DNA from: Sphingomonas sp. SUN039
GTDB lineage: Bacteria > Pseudomonadota > Alphaproteobacteria > Sphingomonadales > Sphingomonadaceae
Assembly (NCBI RefSeq): GCF_024758725.1
Contig: NZ_CP096972.1
Coordinates: 2,710,001-2,774,000, forward strand
Direction of reading: 5' to 3'
DNA length: 64,000 nt
Shown piece by piece: positions 36,237 through 47,657 of this stretch (its first letter is position 1; each line of letters opens with the position of its first letter). The notes beneath the pieces were generated by a model, which was not told where the DNA came from, did not search any database, and saw only the letters and a program-made list of their open reading frames with translations. The translations under genes were made by a program, and so were the position numbers.

Positions 36237-36501
36237 CCCTGCCAACTATCTCGAGTCAGGAGAGGATATTCTCTATTTTCTTGAGGCGGCAATGGAGGGC
36301 AATGATCCAACCCACATCGCGCGCGCTTTAGGAGTCGTCGCTCGCTCCAAGGGGATGACAGAGATTTCGCGCAAGACAGGGCTTGGCCGACAGGCGCTTT
36401 ATACGGCGCTGTCCGAAGACGGGAATCCGACGCTTGAAACGCTCACAGCAGTTTTGGGCGCGTTAGACTTAGAACTCACCGTGCAAAAGCGCGCTGCCTG
36501 A
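36217..36501 (+). CDS. higA: HigA-type antitoxin
   Basis: 94 residues from the ATG at 36217 (a GTG at 36214 is adjacent). The helix-turn-helix lies at about residues 48-70 (MTEISRKTGLGRQALYTALS) and GNPTLETLTAVLGALDLELT is the family ending. It would neutralize the upstream toxin and repress the operon. The gene ends 56 bases before an unrelated oxygenase gene. Confidence 0.88.
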   Translation: MELRPFDPANYLESGEDILYFLEAAMEGNDPTHIARALGVVARSKGMTEISRKTGLGRQALYTALSEDGNPTLETLTAVLGALDLELTVQKRAA

Positions 36502-36557
36502 ACTTCGGACGCAAGTTTCGGGACGCTTGATCGCCGAAACCGCTTAGTACCGCCAGC

Positions 36558-37244
36558 ATGATCTCAGACCCCACCGCGCTCGCCCAATCGCTGTCGGATG
36601 ACGGCTGGGCCGTTCTCCCCTCGCTTCTCTCCGCCGATGATTGCGCCGCGATGCGGGTCGCATGGACCACCCCCACCCTCTTTCGCAGCGAAGTGAACAT
36701 GGCGCGGCACGGGTTTGGGCGGGGGGTTTACCGGTATTTCGGCGATCCCTTGCCTGGGGCGGTGCAGGCGTTGCGCGCGGGGCTGTATCCGGCACTGGCG
36801 GAGATCGCCAATCGTTGGGCTGGAGTGCTCGGGACGGGGAAGTCCTACCCGGCCACCCACGCCGAATACCGCGCGCGGTGCCATGCCGCCGGGCAAGCCC
36901 GCCCGACGCCGTTGCTGCTGCGCTACGGACCCGGCGACTGGAATGCGTTGCATCAGGATTTGTACGGGGCGGAGGTGTTTCCGTTGCAGGTCGCGATCCT
37001 GTTGTCGGAGCCGGAACGCGATTTCACCGGCGGCGAGTTCGTGCTCACCGAACAGCGCCCGCGCATGCAATCGCGCGCCGCCGTCGTGCCGTTACGACAG
37101 GGCGACGCGGTGGTGTTTCCGGTGCGCGAGCGACCGGTGCAGGGCGCGCGCGGTCCCTATCGGGTGCAAATGCGCCACGGGGTTAGCAAGCTACACTCAG
37201 GCGAGCGCTTCACTCTCGGCATCATTTTTCACGACGCCGCCTGA
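36558..37244 (+). CDS. 2OG-Fe(II) oxygenase
   Basis: 228 residues; ATG at 36558. Iron ligands are His132 and Asp134 (LHQDLYG) and His207 (RHGVSKL), with Arg217 (GERFTLG) as likely 2-oxoglutarate anchor. DFTGGEFVLTEQRPRMQSR and VVPLRQGDAVVFP are typical of the short prolyl-hydroxylase-like family found beside DNA-repair or stress genes. The substrate is unknown. It differs from the P4H-like gene at 23872 in size and motif spacing. Confidence 0.87.
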   Translation: MISDPTALAQSLSDDGWAVLPSLLSADDCAAMRVAWTTPTLFRSEVNMARHGFGRGVYRYFGDPLPGAVQALRAGLYPALAEIANRWAGVLGTGKSYPATHAEYRARCHAAGQARPTPLLLRYGPGDWNALHQDLYGAEVFPLQVAILLSEPERDFTGGEFVLTEQRPRMQSRAAVVPLRQGDAVVFPVRERPVQGARGPYRVQMRHGVSKLHSGERFTLGIIFHDAA

Positions 37245-37269
37245 CGACCGCGAGTGCGACGAGGGCGTG

Positions 37270-37767
37270 CTAACCGAACCAGATATCGGCGATGCGACCG
37301 TTGGCGATTTCGATGTTCACCCGTTCAGGTCTCAGATCTTCGGTAAGCGCGTCTCCGGGATGGTAGGCGCGAACCATCCGTCCGAGAAGATCACGGATCA
37401 AAACCGGTGTCGTGTGAACGCTGGTCAGCCCGGAGATACGATTGACAACCCCAGCTGCCAGAGGCCCCGCAGCGACAGCGCCATCCCCGAGCGCTGCGGC
37501 GATTTCGTGAGGACAGTCCTTGAATCCAAGCGGACCGACAAAGCCGTGAAAAAGGATGAAATATCCGGTGTCGGTCAACTCGAATGCGTTGAGCGTACCC
37601 GTAGGCAAGCCGCACGTCTGCGGAACGATGACATGTTTCTGGACAGCATTGAGAATTTCGTCAGCGCCGATAATAGCTGCAAGTTGTTTTCTGGCAACGT
37701 CAAGCGGCGTACCGGCGATGTCCTCGCACTGGATCGAGCCATCCGGTTTACATACCCATTTCGACAT
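37270..37767 (-). CDS. Hypothetical protein with I78-inhibitor-like C-terminus
   Basis: 165 residues, ATG at 37767 behind GGGGAG. The last third contains LRPERVNIEIANGRIADIWF, which closely resembles the core of peptidase inhibitor family I78 (RPDRLN-IE-D--GRI). Unlike most I78 proteins it has no signal peptide, and its N-terminal 100 residues (four Cys, including VCKPDGSIQC) match nothing recognized. It may be an intracellular variant or a convergent sequence. Confidence 0.55.
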   Translation of the reverse strand: MSKWVCKPDGSIQCEDIAGTPLDVARKQLAAIIGADEILNAVQKHVIVPQTCGLPTGTLNAFELTDTGYFILFHGFVGPLGFKDCPHEIAAALGDGAVAAGPLAAGVVNRISGLTSVHTTPVLIRDLLGRMVRAYHPGDALTEDLRPERVNIEIANGRIADIWFG

Positions 37768-37818
37768 ACGACTCTCCCCTGACAGAAGTGTCAGGTAATC
37801 ATGAGTCCGAACAAAGAG

Positions 37819-38451
37819 TCAACTACCCGAGCCAGACTTCGATTTTCGCCGCAGAGCCATTGTATAGATCACCGCTGCAGCCCCCGCGAACACGAACCAT
37901 TGCACGGCATAAGCGAAGTGATTGTTCGGCACGTCCGACGGATCGGGCGGGGCACTGGCGGCAAGACCGGTTGCGGGGGCGGTGGCGACCAACATCGGAC
38001 GCAGTGCCGGCTCGCGTGTGAACAGTCGCCCGATCAGGCTGGCATGGTTCGGCTCGGTCGTGATGACACCATCGACGGTGCCACCGTTCCATGCGACCTG
38101 TTGCGCGGGGTCGGACGACACGCCGAGATCGACGAGCGCGCCCGGCCCCTCCGCGCCCGTCACGCAATCGGCGATATGGCGATACCCGCTGCGTCCCTGT
38201 GCCGAGCGTCCGGCCTCGCTACGCCAGTTGGCGACGCGGAGGCACCGGACCTGGCTCGTGCGGAACATTGCTTCGGCCGGGACTGGCGCCAGTTCTGGAT
38301 AAGCCATCGGTGGCAGGTTGAGGTTCGCCGCATAGCGCGCGACCAGCGCGGCCTTTTCCCCGCGCCGCTGCAATTGCCACGCACCGAGCGCGATCATGGT
38401 AAGAACAGCGAGGCCGACGACGAGGGTTGGCAGAAGTGGCAGGCGCTTCAT
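37819..38451 (-). CDS. SURF1-family cytochrome oxidase assembly protein
   Basis: 210 residues. One N-terminal membrane helix (about 8-24, with LGAWQLQRRGEK directly after it) and one C-terminal helix (FAYAVQWFVFAGAAAVIYTM) enclose a periplasmic domain with GVIT and NHFAYAVQW, the classical SURF1 layout. It aids heme a insertion into the oxidase. It overlaps DUF983 by 4 bases and ends the oxidase operon. Confidence 0.9.
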   Translation of the reverse strand: MKRLPLLPTLVVGLAVLTMIALGAWQLQRRGEKAALVARYAANLNLPPMAYPELAPVPAEAMFRTSQVRCLRVANWRSEAGRSAQGRSGYRHIADCVTGAEGPGALVDLGVSSDPAQQVAWNGGTVDGVITTEPNHASLIGRLFTREPALRPMLVATAPATGLAASAPPDPSDVPNNHFAYAVQWFVFAGAAAVIYTMALRRKSKSGSGS

Positions 38452-38813
38452 GGGCGAAGCTTACCTTCGCGCGCGGCGTTGCGGTATTCGGAAATGAGCA
38501 GCGCCGCCTTGCCCACGCGCAAGCCGCCAATGACCAGGCCGAGCGTGACGGCGGGCCAGATCAGCAGGTGAACCCAGAACGGCGGACCGACGGCCAGTTC
38601 GAGGCTGACCGCGCCGATCACGACCAGCGCGCCGACGATCAAGGTCAGAAATGCCGCCGGCCCGTCACCGACATTGAACGCCGCATAATCGAGGCCGCAA
38701 GCGCGGCATTTCGGCGCGAAGGAAATCATGCCGCCGAACAGCGTGCGCGCGCCGCATTGCGGACAGCCGCCCCTCAGCGCGAGCACCGCAAGGTTATCGG
38801 GAGGGAGTGCCAC
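38448..38813 (-). CDS. DUF983 small membrane protein
   Basis: 121 residues from the GTG at 38813 (a TTG at 38816 is adjacent). A zinc-finger-like CPQCGARTLF...CRAC pair precedes two membrane helices. DUF983 genes are regular members of alphaproteobacterial oxidase operons, between ctaE and SURF1; the function is unknown but linked to oxidase assembly by context. Confidence 0.85.
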   Translation of the reverse strand: MALPPDNLAVLALRGGCPQCGARTLFGGMISFAPKCRACGLDYAAFNVGDGPAAFLTLIVGALVVIGAVSLELAVGPPFWVHLLIWPAVTLGLVIGGLRVGKAALLISEYRNAAREGKLRP

Positions 38814-38822
38814 CAAAGGGCG

Positions 38823-39326
38823 TCAGGCGCGACCCGCGCACCACGGGTCGGGATTCATATCGATGGGCGCACCGGGCAATCCCGGTACGGGGAAGCGCGC
38901 CTTGAAGGTGAAGGCCTGTTGGGTCGGCCCGAAGCGGTCGAGCCGCCACAGACGCGCCAGCCCTTCTTCGATCGACGGTTCGGTCCCCGCGGGCACCCAC
39001 CACAATGCCTGATAGGTCGCGTCCGACCGTTCGAACCATTGCCGCCGCTGCGCCATCACTTCCGTATGCCCGGTACGATAGACATAGTTGAACAGTGCTT
39101 GGGCATCGGTCCACACCGACATGTTGACGATGAAGCGCGGGTCGGGTGTCGGCAAGATATCGGTCGCGTTGCCGCTTTCGCTTTGCATCCGCCAGACCAA
39201 GCCCGGACTCGCATCGGCGAGCGCATTGATCCGGTCGAGCTCGGCAAAGAAACCGGCAACCTGCGCGTCGTCCTGCGGGGCGACCAGCCGCCCGACGTTG
39301 ATCTGCGCAAGGTGCCAGCGGCTCAC
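38823..39326 (-). CDS. DUF3291 protein inside the oxidase operon
   Basis: 167 residues from a GTG at 39326, directly adjacent to the ctaE stop (TAAGTG). WHLAQINVGRL at the start, FIVNMSVWTDAQALFNYVYR in the middle and ALWWVPAGTEPSIEEGLARL match the DUF3291 (ABM-like) family. No membrane segment. Its placement between ctaE and DUF983 is not part of the standard operon and may be lineage-specific. Confidence 0.85.
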   Translation of the reverse strand: MSRWHLAQINVGRLVAPQDDAQVAGFFAELDRINALADASPGLVWRMQSESGNATDILPTPDPRFIVNMSVWTDAQALFNYVYRTGHTEVMAQRRQWFERSDATYQALWWVPAGTEPSIEEGLARLWRLDRFGPTQQAFTFKARFPVPGLPGAPIDMNPDPWCAGRA

Positions 39327-40211
39327 TTAGCCTCCGTGGACCGGTGCGCCCCAGCCGCCCCAGACATAGACGGCGATGAACAGGAACAGCCACACAACGT
39401 CAACGAAATGCCAGTACCACGCCGCCGCCTCGAAGCCGAAATGCTGGCGCGGGGTGAAGTGCCCCTTGTAGCTGCGGATCAGGCAGACGATCAGGAAGAT
39501 CGTGCCGACAATGACGTGGAAGCCGTGGAAGCCCGTCGCCATGAAGAACGCCGCGCTATAGTTCAGCCCCTTGAAGCCGAACGGCGCGTGGACATACTCG
39601 TACGCCTGAATGCTCGAGAACAGGATGCCGAGCAGGATCGTCGCCCAGAGACCGGTCTTCAGCCCCTGCCGGTCGCCGTGGATCAACGCGTGGTGCGCAT
39701 AAGTGACGGTGGTGCCCGAACACAGCAGAATCAGCGTGTTGAGCAGCGGGAAGTGGAACGGGTCGATGATCTCGACCCCCTTGGGCGGCCATTGCTCGAT
39801 AGCGGCTGCGCCCGACTGGCCGACCATGTTGGTCACCGTCATCGCACCGGTCGCATGATCCTTCACCACATCGAGCGCAGCGGGGAACAGCGAAAAGTCG
39901 AACCAGGCCCAGAACCAGCCGACGAAGAACATGACTTCGGACGCGATGAACAGGATCATACCGTAGCGCAGGTGGAGCGACACAACGGGGGTGTGGTCGC
40001 CGGCGTGCGCTTCCTTCACGACCTGCGCCCACCAGCCGAAGAAGGTGGCGAGGATCGCGGTGAAGCCGAGCCCGAACACCAGCCCGCCCGAGGGGGCCTT
40101 GTGCATCCACATGATGCCGCCCGACGCCATAATCAGCGCCGAAAACGCCCCGACCAGCGGCCAGATGCTGGGTGGCAGGATGTGGTAATCGTGGTTCTTG
40201 GCACCGGCCAT
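39327..40211 (-). CDS. ctaE: Cytochrome c oxidase subunit III
   Basis: 294 residues, seven membrane helices. Conserved KNHDYHILPPSIWP at the N-terminus, FIASEVMFFVGWFWAWF, LLLCSG-type helix 4 region with TYAHHALIHGD, and FHGFHVIVGTIFLIVCLIR with a closing WHFVDVVWLFLF identify subunit III. It stabilizes subunit I and proton uptake. Part of the minus-strand operon. Confidence 0.96.
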   Translation of the reverse strand: MAGAKNHDYHILPPSIWPLVGAFSALIMASGGIMWMHKAPSGGLVFGLGFTAILATFFGWWAQVVKEAHAGDHTPVVSLHLRYGMILFIASEVMFFVGWFWAWFDFSLFPAALDVVKDHATGAMTVTNMVGQSGAAAIEQWPPKGVEIIDPFHFPLLNTLILLCSGTTVTYAHHALIHGDRQGLKTGLWATILLGILFSSIQAYEYVHAPFGFKGLNYSAAFFMATGFHGFHVIVGTIFLIVCLIRSYKGHFTPRQHFGFEAAAWYWHFVDVVWLFLFIAVYVWGGWGAPVHGG

Positions 40212-40253
40212 GGTTCGTCCCTAGTCTTGTCGAGAGTCTGGTTTGCTGGTCGT

Positions 40254-40793
40254 TTAACCGCGCACACGCGCGTCGTCTATCGGGTAGAAGGTGTAGCTGA
40301 GCGTGATCGCCTGGATCGCCTTCGCATCGACATCCTTGGCAATGCCGGGATCGACGTAGAAGATGACCGGCATCCGCACGCTCTGGCCGGGTTGCAGCGT
40401 CTGTTCGGTGAAGCAGAAGCACTGGACCTTGGCGAAATAGCCGCCCGCCGCACTCGGCGTGACATTGTACGTCGCGCGCCCTGTGACCGGATAGCGCGCA
40501 TGGTTCGTCGCGGTGAAGAACGCCATGTTCTTTTCGCCGATGGTCACGATCTGGTCGGGCTTTTCGGGCGCGAACGACCAGGGGAGCGTCGGCACATGAT
40601 TGGCGTCGAAGCGGATTTCGACCGTCTTGCCGGGCACCGCGCGCACCAGCTGGCCATTGGCGCGCTGCGTCGTGCCGTCGAAGCCGGTCGCTTCGCAAAA
40701 CATCCGGTAGAGCGGCACGCTGGCAAAACCGAGGCCGGTCATGCCGGCGACGCCGATCACTGCCAGTAATGCCGTGCGCCGGATCGGGTCCAT
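40254..40793 (-). CDS. ctaG: Cytochrome oxidase copper chaperone CtaG/Cox11
   Basis: 179 residues with one N-terminal helix (8-27) and a periplasmic domain. The copper-binding CFCF pair is Cys125 and Cys127, and Cys33 (MFCEATGF) is the third conserved cysteine. It delivers copper to CuB of subunit I. Its ATG overlaps the stop of the 46-residue gene (TAATG). Confidence 0.95.
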   Translation of the reverse strand: MDPIRRTALLAVIGVAGMTGLGFASVPLYRMFCEATGFDGTTQRANGQLVRAVPGKTVEIRFDANHVPTLPWSFAPEKPDQIVTIGEKNMAFFTATNHARYPVTGRATYNVTPSAAGGYFAKVQCFCFTEQTLQPGQSVRMPVIFYVDPGIAKDVDAKAIQAITLSYTFYPIDDARVRG

Positions 40794-40933
40794 TACGAAA
40801 CCGTCGAGCCGATGCGGGCAAGCGTGATGAAGTAGAACAGCGCGACAAGCCCCCCGAGGATCAGCGCGGTCGCAATGGCGCGCGACTTGCGGCGGCGATC
40901 GAACTCGGCGCGGTTCGGATCGTCGGGAGTCAT
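40793..40933 (-). CDS. 46-residue single-helix protein of the oxidase operon (CoxF-like)
   Basis: A basic/acidic N-terminus (FDRRRKSRA) is followed by one membrane helix (about residues 18-38, ending [10 protein letters not shown]). It overlaps ctaB by 4 bases and ctaG by 1. A tiny gene in this exact position is conserved in many alphaproteobacterial operons, annotated as CoxF or a small assembly protein; similar sequence is TM plus short polar ends. Function inferred from context. Confidence 0.8.
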   Translation of the reverse strand: MTPDDPNRAEFDRRRKSRAIATALILGGLVALFYFITLARIGSTVS

Positions 40934-41835
40934 GCGAAGACCGTCCGGTCGAGCGCGAGTGCGGCGAAGGTCACGAGCATATAGCCGATCGAATAGAGGA
41001 AGAGCAGTTTTTCCGAACGCATGTCCTTGGGCATCGGTGCGGCATCGGTGACGACCCGGATATTGATAGCGAGGAAGATCATCGAGCCGATCAGCGCCGT
41101 CATGCCATAGAACGCACCGGTCAGGCCGAGCGGCCAAGGCGCGACCGCGACGATTGCCATCAGTACGGCATAGCCGAGCATCTGGAGGCGAGTGCTACGC
41201 GCGCTCGCCACGACCGGCATCATCGGCACGGTCCCTGCGGCATAATCGTCACGGATGCGGAGCGCCAAAGCCCAACTGTGCGGCGGGGTCCACAGGAAAA
41301 TGAACGTGAACATCAGGACGGGCAGCAGGTCGACCTGCCCGGTCGCCGCGACCCAGCCGATCAGCGGCGGAAACGCGCCCGCCGCCCCGCCGATCACGAT
41401 GTTCTGCGGCGTGATCCGCTTCAGCCAGACGGTGTAGATCAACACATAAAACAGGATCGACCCGGCTAGCAGCGCGGCGGCGAGCAGGTTGGTCGCCAGC
41501 CCCATGATGAGCACCGACGCGACGCCGAGTCCAACGCCGAAATGCAGCGCGGCCTGGCGGTCCATGCGCCCTGCCGCGAGCGGCCGGCTGGCGGTGCGGC
41601 GCATCATCGCGTCGATGTCGGCCTCATACCATTGGTTGAGCGCGCCCGCCGCGCCCGCTGCCATCGCGATGCACAGCACGGCAGTGAAAGCGAGCGCGGG
41701 CGGCAGCGATACCGGGGCCGCGATCATCCCGCATAGTCCCGTGAAAACGACCGAACGCATGACACGCGGCTTGGTCAGCGCGAAGAAATCGCGCCAATCG
41801 GCGGGGAGCGATGTCGTGAGGGCGGTCGTGGTCAT
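40930..41835 (-). CDS. ctaB: Protoheme IX farnesyltransferase (heme O synthase)
   Basis: 301 residues, about nine membrane helices of the UbiA superfamily. The prenyl-diphosphate site is [34 protein letters not shown] is the second conserved loop. It makes heme O, precursor of heme A for the aa3 oxidase. A long inverted repeat separates it from ctaD upstream. Confidence 0.95.
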   Translation of the reverse strand: MTTTALTTSLPADWRDFFALTKPRVMRSVVFTGLCGMIAAPVSLPPALAFTAVLCIAMAAGAAGALNQWYEADIDAMMRRTASRPLAAGRMDRQAALHFGVGLGVASVLIMGLATNLLAAALLAGSILFYVLIYTVWLKRITPQNIVIGGAAGAFPPLIGWVAATGQVDLLPVLMFTFIFLWTPPHSWALALRIRDDYAAGTVPMMPVVASARSTRLQMLGYAVLMAIVAVAPWPLGLTGAFYGMTALIGSMIFLAINIRVVTDAAPMPKDMRSEKLLFLYSIGYMLVTFAALALDRTVFA

Positions 41836-41846
41836 TTTGCGTCCTT

Positions 41847-41960
41847 AGCCCCTCCTCCTTTAGGGGAGGGGTTGGGGTGGGGCCTGTCCACCCTCCAACT
41901 GTTAGCATGGGAAGCGTTCAGACTCCCCACCCCAACCCCTCCCCTAAAGGAGGAGGGGCT
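41847..41960. repeat. Perfect 36-bp inverted repeat between ctaD and ctaB
   Basis: Left arm 41847-41882 and right arm 41925-41960 match 36 of 36 as reverse complements, separated by 42 bases. The arms are G/C tracts of the kind CCTCCTTTAGGGGAGGGG seen as dispersed intergenic repeats in sphingomonads. In the mRNA it would form a very stable stem between ctaD and ctaB, which could lower downstream expression or stabilize the ctaC-ctaD message. Confidence 0.9.
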
Positions 41961-41965
41961 TTAGA

Positions 41966-44640
<2,675 letters not shown>

Positions 44641-44832
44641 GAAATCAATCCCTTTAGGCGCGTGGTCCGGCGCGGGGATACGCGCGGGGGACCGTCACAG
44701 TCGCGGCCTATACGCGCGGGTGCCGCCAGTCTCAAGCGGTTAGGGCCGTGTTTTTGCTGCATCTGCACAGCGTGGTTGTCACTGTCCGATGCCGCGCTTA
44801 CGGAAACCGTCGAAAGCGCAAGGGAGCGACAG

Positions 44833-45408
44833 GTGACCGACGACGAGGTGCTGGCGGAATTCAGGGCGGCGGACGCGCTGCTCGAGGGGCATTTCATCCT
44901 GTCGTCGGGGCTGCGCTCGCCCCGTTACCTGCAATGCGCGCGCGTGCTGGCCGATCCGAAACGGGGCGCGCGGCTGGCCGAGGCGCTGGCAGCCCGCCTG
45001 CCCGGCGATCTGGCCATCGACATCGTCGTGTCGCCCGCGATGGGCGGGGTGATCGCAGGGCACGAGATGGGCCGCGCGCTGGGCGTCGAAGCAGTATTCC
45101 TTGAGCGGCCCGAGGGCGTGTTCGAGCTGCGGCGGGGCTTCCGCCTGTCGCCCGGTCAGCGCGTGCTGATGATGGAAGATGTCGTCACCACCGGGCTGAG
45201 TTCGCGCGAGGCGATTGCCGCCATCCATCGCGCGGGCGGTGTCGTGGTCGCTGCCGCTGCACTGGTCGACCGGTCCGACGGAGCCGCGGACCTCGGGGTG
45301 CCCTTCTATCCGCTTATCCGCCTGTCGGTCCCGACCTATGCTGCCGATGCGCTGCCGCCCGAGCTCGCGGCCATTCCTGCCGCCAAGCCCGGGAGCCGCG
45401 CGGCATGA
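44833..45408 (+). CDS. pyrE: Orotate phosphoribosyltransferase
   Basis: 191 residues from a GTG at 44833 behind AAGGGAG. The PRPP loop is VLMMEDVVTTGLSS, and FILSSGLRSPRYLQC is the orotate-binding N-terminal segment. Pyrimidine biosynthesis, cytoplasmic. It overlaps pdxJ by 4 bases (ATGA). The 192-base gap to divergent ctaC must hold both promoters; none is clear by eye. Confidence 0.95.
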   Translation: MTDDEVLAEFRAADALLEGHFILSSGLRSPRYLQCARVLADPKRGARLAEALAARLPGDLAIDIVVSPAMGGVIAGHEMGRALGVEAVFLERPEGVFELRRGFRLSPGQRVLMMEDVVTTGLSSREAIAAIHRAGGVVVAAAALVDRSDGAADLGVPFYPLIRLSVPTYAADALPPELAAIPAAKPGSRAA

Positions 45409-46121
45409 CGTTGAGGTTAGGCGTCAACATCGATCATGTCGCGACCATCCGCAATGCGCGCGGGGGTGAGCATCCCGACCCAATGCGCGCGGTGCGGATC
45501 GTCGAGGAAGCAGGCGGTGACGGGATCACCGTGCACCTGCGCGAAGATCGGCGGCACATCCGCGATGCCGATCTCGACATGCTGATGGCTGAAACTGCGC
45601 TGCCGGTGAATCTCGAAATGGCGGCGACCGAGGAAATGGTTGCCATCGCGCTGCGCCACCGGCCTCATGCGGCGTGTATCGTCCCCGAACGGCGCGAGGA
45701 ACGCACGACCGAAGGCGGACTCGACGCGGCGGGGCAGCACAACCACCTTGCGCCGCTGGTCGCGCAATTGCTCGATGCGGGCATCCGCGTAAGCCTGTTT
45801 ATCGAACCCGATGCCCGCCAGATCGACGCCGCACTCCGCCTGCGCGCACCGGTGGTCGAGCTGCATACCGGGAAATACGCGCATGGCGATGCGGACGGCG
45901 CGGAGCTGCGCCGCCTTGCCGACGCCGCCGCGCTGTGCGTCAAGAACGGTATCGAGCCGCATGCGGGGCACGGGCTTACTTTCGACAATGTCGTGCCGGT
46001 TGCTGCGATCCCGCAGCTCGCCGAACTGAATATTGGGCATTATCTGGTGGGTGAGGCGATCTTCATCGGGCTGGAGGAAAGCGTGCGACGCATGAAGGCG
46101 CTGATGGAGTCGGCGCGGTGA
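45405..46121 (+). CDS. pdxJ: Pyridoxine 5'-phosphate synthase
   Basis: 238 residues. TIM barrel with LGVNIDHVATIRNARGG at the N-terminus, VHLREDRRHI and VPERREERTTEGGLD in the active site, and NIGHYLVGEAIFIGLEESV at the end. It condenses deoxyxylulose 5-phosphate with 3-amino-1-hydroxyacetone phosphate to form vitamin B6. Coupled to pyrE. Confidence 0.96.
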   Translation: MTLRLGVNIDHVATIRNARGGEHPDPMRAVRIVEEAGGDGITVHLREDRRHIRDADLDMLMAETALPVNLEMAATEEMVAIALRHRPHAACIVPERREERTTEGGLDAAGQHNHLAPLVAQLLDAGIRVSLFIEPDARQIDAALRLRAPVVELHTGKYAHGDADGAELRRLADAAALCVKNGIEPHAGHGLTFDNVVPVAAIPQLAELNIGHYLVGEAIFIGLEESVRRMKALMESAR

Positions 46122-46135
46122 GAAAAGAAGGTTTG

Positions 46136-46272
46136 CCACGCGAAGACGCGAAGGCGCGAAGGCGTCGGCACGTCACTTGGCGCGAAGCGCACCCCAATCG
46201 CATCGTTTTTTCTGATTTGTGGTTCGGCTGTTTCGCGCCGCAATCTCTTCGCGCCTTCGCGCCTTCGCGTGG
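46136..46272. repeat. Inverted GCGAAGGC repeat between pdxJ and acpS
   Basis: Arms 46136-46161 and 46247-46272 pair over 25 of 26 bases and are built from GCGAAGGC repeats. An A/T-rich centre (CGTTTTTTCTGATTTG near 46204-46219) separates them. Similar CTTCGCGCCTTCGCG blocks are a frequent intergenic repeat type in alphaproteobacteria. It may attenuate read-through from pyrE-pdxJ into acpS-lepB. Confidence 0.75.
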
Positions 46273-46287
46273 AAACAACTTCTTCCT

Positions 46288-46713
46288 ATGATCGTCGGCC
46301 TCGGTTCCGATCTCTGCAACATCGAGCGCATCCAGAATTCGCTCGACCGGTTCGGGGAGCGGTTCGAGAACCGCGTGTTCACCCCGCTCGAACGCGCCAA
46401 GGCGCAGCGGCGTCCGTTCACCAAGGCAGGCACCTACGCCAAGCGCTTCGCCGCCAAAGAGGCCTTCTCCAAAGCTGTCGGCACCGGGTTCAAACGCGGC
46501 GTGTTCATGAAGGACATCGGCGTCATCAACGCCCCCTCGGGCGCACCGACGCTCGCGCTCGAAGGCGGGGCGAAGGTCGCGCTCGACGCGCTGATTCCGG
46601 ACGGGTATGAGGCGCGGGTTCATCTGACGCTCACCGACGACCATCCATGGGCGCAGGCGTTCGTCATTATCGAGGCCGTGAAGGCCGAAGACCTGCCGAA
46701 AGTAGCCGTGTGA
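46288..46713 (+). CDS. acpS: Holo-[acyl-carrier-protein] synthase
   Basis: 141 residues from the ATG at 46288. [14 protein letters not shown] contains the magnesium-binding Asp, and [15 protein letters not shown] is the second catalytic motif. It attaches 4'-phosphopantetheine to ACP. It overlaps lepB by 4 bases (GTGA), the common pdxJ-acpS-lepB order of alphaproteobacteria. Confidence 0.96.
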   Translation: MIVGLGSDLCNIERIQNSLDRFGERFENRVFTPLERAKAQRRPFTKAGTYAKRFAAKEAFSKAVGTGFKRGVFMKDIGVINAPSGAPTLALEGGAKVALDALIPDGYEARVHLTLTDDHPWAQAFVIIEAVKAEDLPKVAV

Positions 46714-47651
46714 CCACTGAAGCCACCTCCGACACCGTCCTTCCCGCCGAAGCCGCGCCCGCAACGGTGAAGGAAATGCCCAAGACCGACTGGAAGGCGG
46801 AAGCGAAAAGCATCGGCCTGTTGCTGCTCGCGGTGCTCGGTTTCCACAGCTTCATTGCCAAGCCGTTCTACATTCCGTCCGAATCGATGATGCCGGGGCT
46901 GCTGGTCGGCGACCAGCTCGTCGTCAGCAAATTCGCCTATGGCTATTCTTACGTCTCGCCGACGATCCCCAATCCGGTGAACATTTTCCGCAGTCTGGTC
47001 CTGCGCCAGACCGTCGACAGCTGGGCGTTCCAGCTGCCCGCGATGAAGGGGCGGTTGTTCGGCAGCCTGCCCGAACGCGGCGATGTCGTCATCGCCTCGC
47101 CGCCGGGCAAGTCGCAGGACTATATCAAGCGCGCCATCGGCTTGCCGGGCGACCGGATCGAAGTGCGCGGCGGCATCGTCATCCTGAACGGCGTGCCGGT
47201 GAAGCGCGGCCCGGTAACCTTGCGCCCCATCCCGGTCGATGCCGACGAACCGTGCACCGACCCGAAATACGCCGATTACCGCACCGCTGCCGCCGACGGG
47301 TCGGTGACCTGTGCGCTGCCGGTGGTGCGCGAAACCCTGCCCAACGGGCGCAGCTACGATACGATCGACCTGGGCTACGACCCGACGGTCGACGATTATC
47401 CCGCGACGACAATCCCGGCAGGCCATGTCTTCCTGATGGGCGACAATCGCGACAATTCGGCCGACAGCCGCGTGGCTGAGGCGCAGGGCGGACTCGGTGG
47501 GCCGTTACCGTGGGAGAACCTCGGCGGCCGCGCCGAGTTCATCAGTTTCTCGCTCGACGGATCGCAGCACTGGTACAACCCGTTCAGCTGGTTCGGCGCG
47601 CTGCGCGGCGGGCGGGCAGGGACGAGCCTGCACCCGAGCACCAAGGGGTAA
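46710..47651 (+). CDS. lepB: Signal peptidase I
   Basis: 313 residues from a GTG at 46710. One membrane helix (about 34-50) is followed by the Ser/Lys dyad: Ser59 in IPSESMMPG and Lys140 in [24 protein letters not shown] is box E. Serves the many exported proteins of this region. An insertion of about 40 residues ([17 protein letters not shown] and following) precedes box E. Confidence 0.95.
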   Translation: MTTEATSDTVLPAEAAPATVKEMPKTDWKAEAKSIGLLLLAVLGFHSFIAKPFYIPSESMMPGLLVGDQLVVSKFAYGYSYVSPTIPNPVNIFRSLVLRQTVDSWAFQLPAMKGRLFGSLPERGDVVIASPPGKSQDYIKRAIGLPGDRIEVRGGIVILNGVPVKRGPVTLRPIPVDADEPCTDPKYADYRTAAADGSVTCALPVVRETLPNGRSYDTIDLGYDPTVDDYPATTIPAGHVFLMGDNRDNSADSRVAEAQGGLGGPLPWENLGGRAEFISFSLDGSQHWYNPFSWFGALRGGRAGTSLHPSTKG

Positions 47652-47657
47652 TCCCTT

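Noticed and set aside
38427-40769. 780-codon plus-strand frame over the oxidase operon
   Set aside because: Spans several well-supported minus-strand genes; composition is Arg/His-rich.
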